The position numbers and the translations under genes were made by a program. From assembly GCA_940671915.1 (NCBI GenBank), contig CALNVZ010003425.1, forward strand, positions 39,679,170 to 39,743,169: a DNA stretch of 64,000 nucleotides, in the 5' to 3' direction. How positions within the stretch are numbered: the stretch's first letter is position 1; the number at the start of each line of letters is the position of its first letter. The notes beneath the pieces were generated by a model that saw nothing but the letters and a program-made list of their open reading frames with translations, made no database searches and was not told the origin of the DNA. This document shows, in pieces, positions 46,591 through 64,000 of the stretch. This stretch comes from Paracentrotus lividus (Eukaryota > Echinodermata > Echinoidea > Camarodonta > Echinidae).

Positions 46591-46817
46591 CTCTGTCTTG
46601 GAATTCCATCAGTATCAAAGGGAGAAGTTGATCGCATCATCTGGCTCCGTGAATACATTGTATCTGTCTTTTTTCTATTAAAGTTTATATTTTATGATCT
46701 GGATGATTTATACTTCCATAATTTCATCAATATTTTCAGAGTGTCAGATAATAATAACATTCAAATAAAACATTTTTTCAACTTTAATCTCTTTGCAGTT
46801 CCAAGAAAAGTACCAGT

Positions 46818-63455
<16,638 letters not shown>

Positions 63456-64000
63456 GTAAGGAAAGCTCCTATTTCTTCCTTGCTTGTTTGCCCCAGGGAA
63501 TGCTAGCATTAAAGCACAAGCTACAAGTTTGAATTTTGTGAGACAATGTTTGTAAGCACTGGGAGTACCCATCAAAGGCGAATAACAGGCCTATTCAAGA
63601 TACCATCATCGTCATCATCATGATCATGCACGCCAGCCCTTTGTGCATTCCCATTTGATTTAGCTTTTTTTCTTCATTCAAATGCTTCTGAAATTTCAGG
63701 TCTGACTCCATCTCAGTATTCATTCTTATTCCCTTGTTTTTGGTTTTGTTTATCACTTTAATAGCCTGTTGTTCCAATTTTGAAATGAATCCCATCTAGC
63801 TCTCTTTTGTCCCTGTTCAGTAATTTAGTTACTTTAGTTAATTTAGTTACTCATGTCTTAATTCCTTAGGCTTATCTCCTTCTCCACAACCACATATCCA
63901 GACTAAAAGCTTTGATTTACTTCAATAATCACATGACCCTCTCTTACCTTGCTTTTGTTCCCGAGAACAATGCTATGACCGAACCAACAATAGACTACCA
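63456..64000. other. Start of BLM intron 17
   Basis: Non-coding. I see no further BLM exon before the edge. A minus-strand open frame at 63595-63795 has no family features. Confidence 0.5.

Noticed and set aside
46481-46681. Proline-rich frame
   Set aside because: Translation of a poly-C tract in a BLM intron.

Overview
The window looks like nuclear DNA of a marine invertebrate deuterostome, most likely an echinoderm. That is an inference from three things: animal-type multi-exon genes with GT-AG introns of about 0.5-6 kb, an AT-rich intergenic background, and many short inverted-repeat (MITE or foldback) elements and microsatellites. There is no operon structure, and I saw no viral gene and no CRISPR array. 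Species identity cannot be settled from the sequence alone.

Layout. (1) Positions 1-432, minus strand, hold the first coding exon of a DEG/ENaC/ASIC-type sodium channel that runs off the left edge. (2) Positions 433-22123 are intergenic and filled with mobile debris: TACACTG-ended MITEs, a TIR element inside a (TAG)n microsatellite, several palindromes, and a 4.2 kb inverted repeat with a second, highly matched inverted repeat nested inside it. (3) Positions 22124-39188, plus strand, hold a complete nine-exon SLC27A (FATP / very-long-chain acyl-CoA synthetase) gene. Its splice phases join to exactly 667 codons (666 aa plus stop). Intron 7 (5.6 kb) carries an intronless sulfotransferase gene on the opposite strand (31470-32570). 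(4) Positions 39189-45895 are intergenic and repeat-rich. (5) From about 45.9 kb to the right edge, plus strand, lies most of a Bloom syndrome RecQ helicase (BLM) gene. Sixteen phase-compatible exons run from the acidic N-terminal region through the whole helicase core and the zinc-binding subdomain. The winged-helix and HRDC part lies beyond 64000. An upstream candidate exon (45896-46238) has good splice sites but an in-frame stop.

The most unusual signal is inside BLM. Three separate helicase-core exons each carry a local tandem array made from one exon edge plus the adjoining intron. Exon 11 has two extra upstream copies of its first half with the acceptor (steps 174 and 178 bp). Exon 14 has about six extra downstream copies of its last part with the donor (unit about 159 bp). 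Exon 15 has a 50/92 bp alternating array that creates five GTAAGC donors. Reading into any of these copies meets a stop or shifts frame, so only the innermost splice sites give a full helicase. Either this gene repeatedly undergoes local tandem duplication or the assembly is poor there; one exon 14 copy looks like an unpolished long-read consensus.

The genes do not form an obvious common pathway. The channel is membrane transport, SLC27A is fatty-acid activation and uptake, the sulfotransferase is probably glycan sulfation in the Golgi, and BLM is DNA repair.
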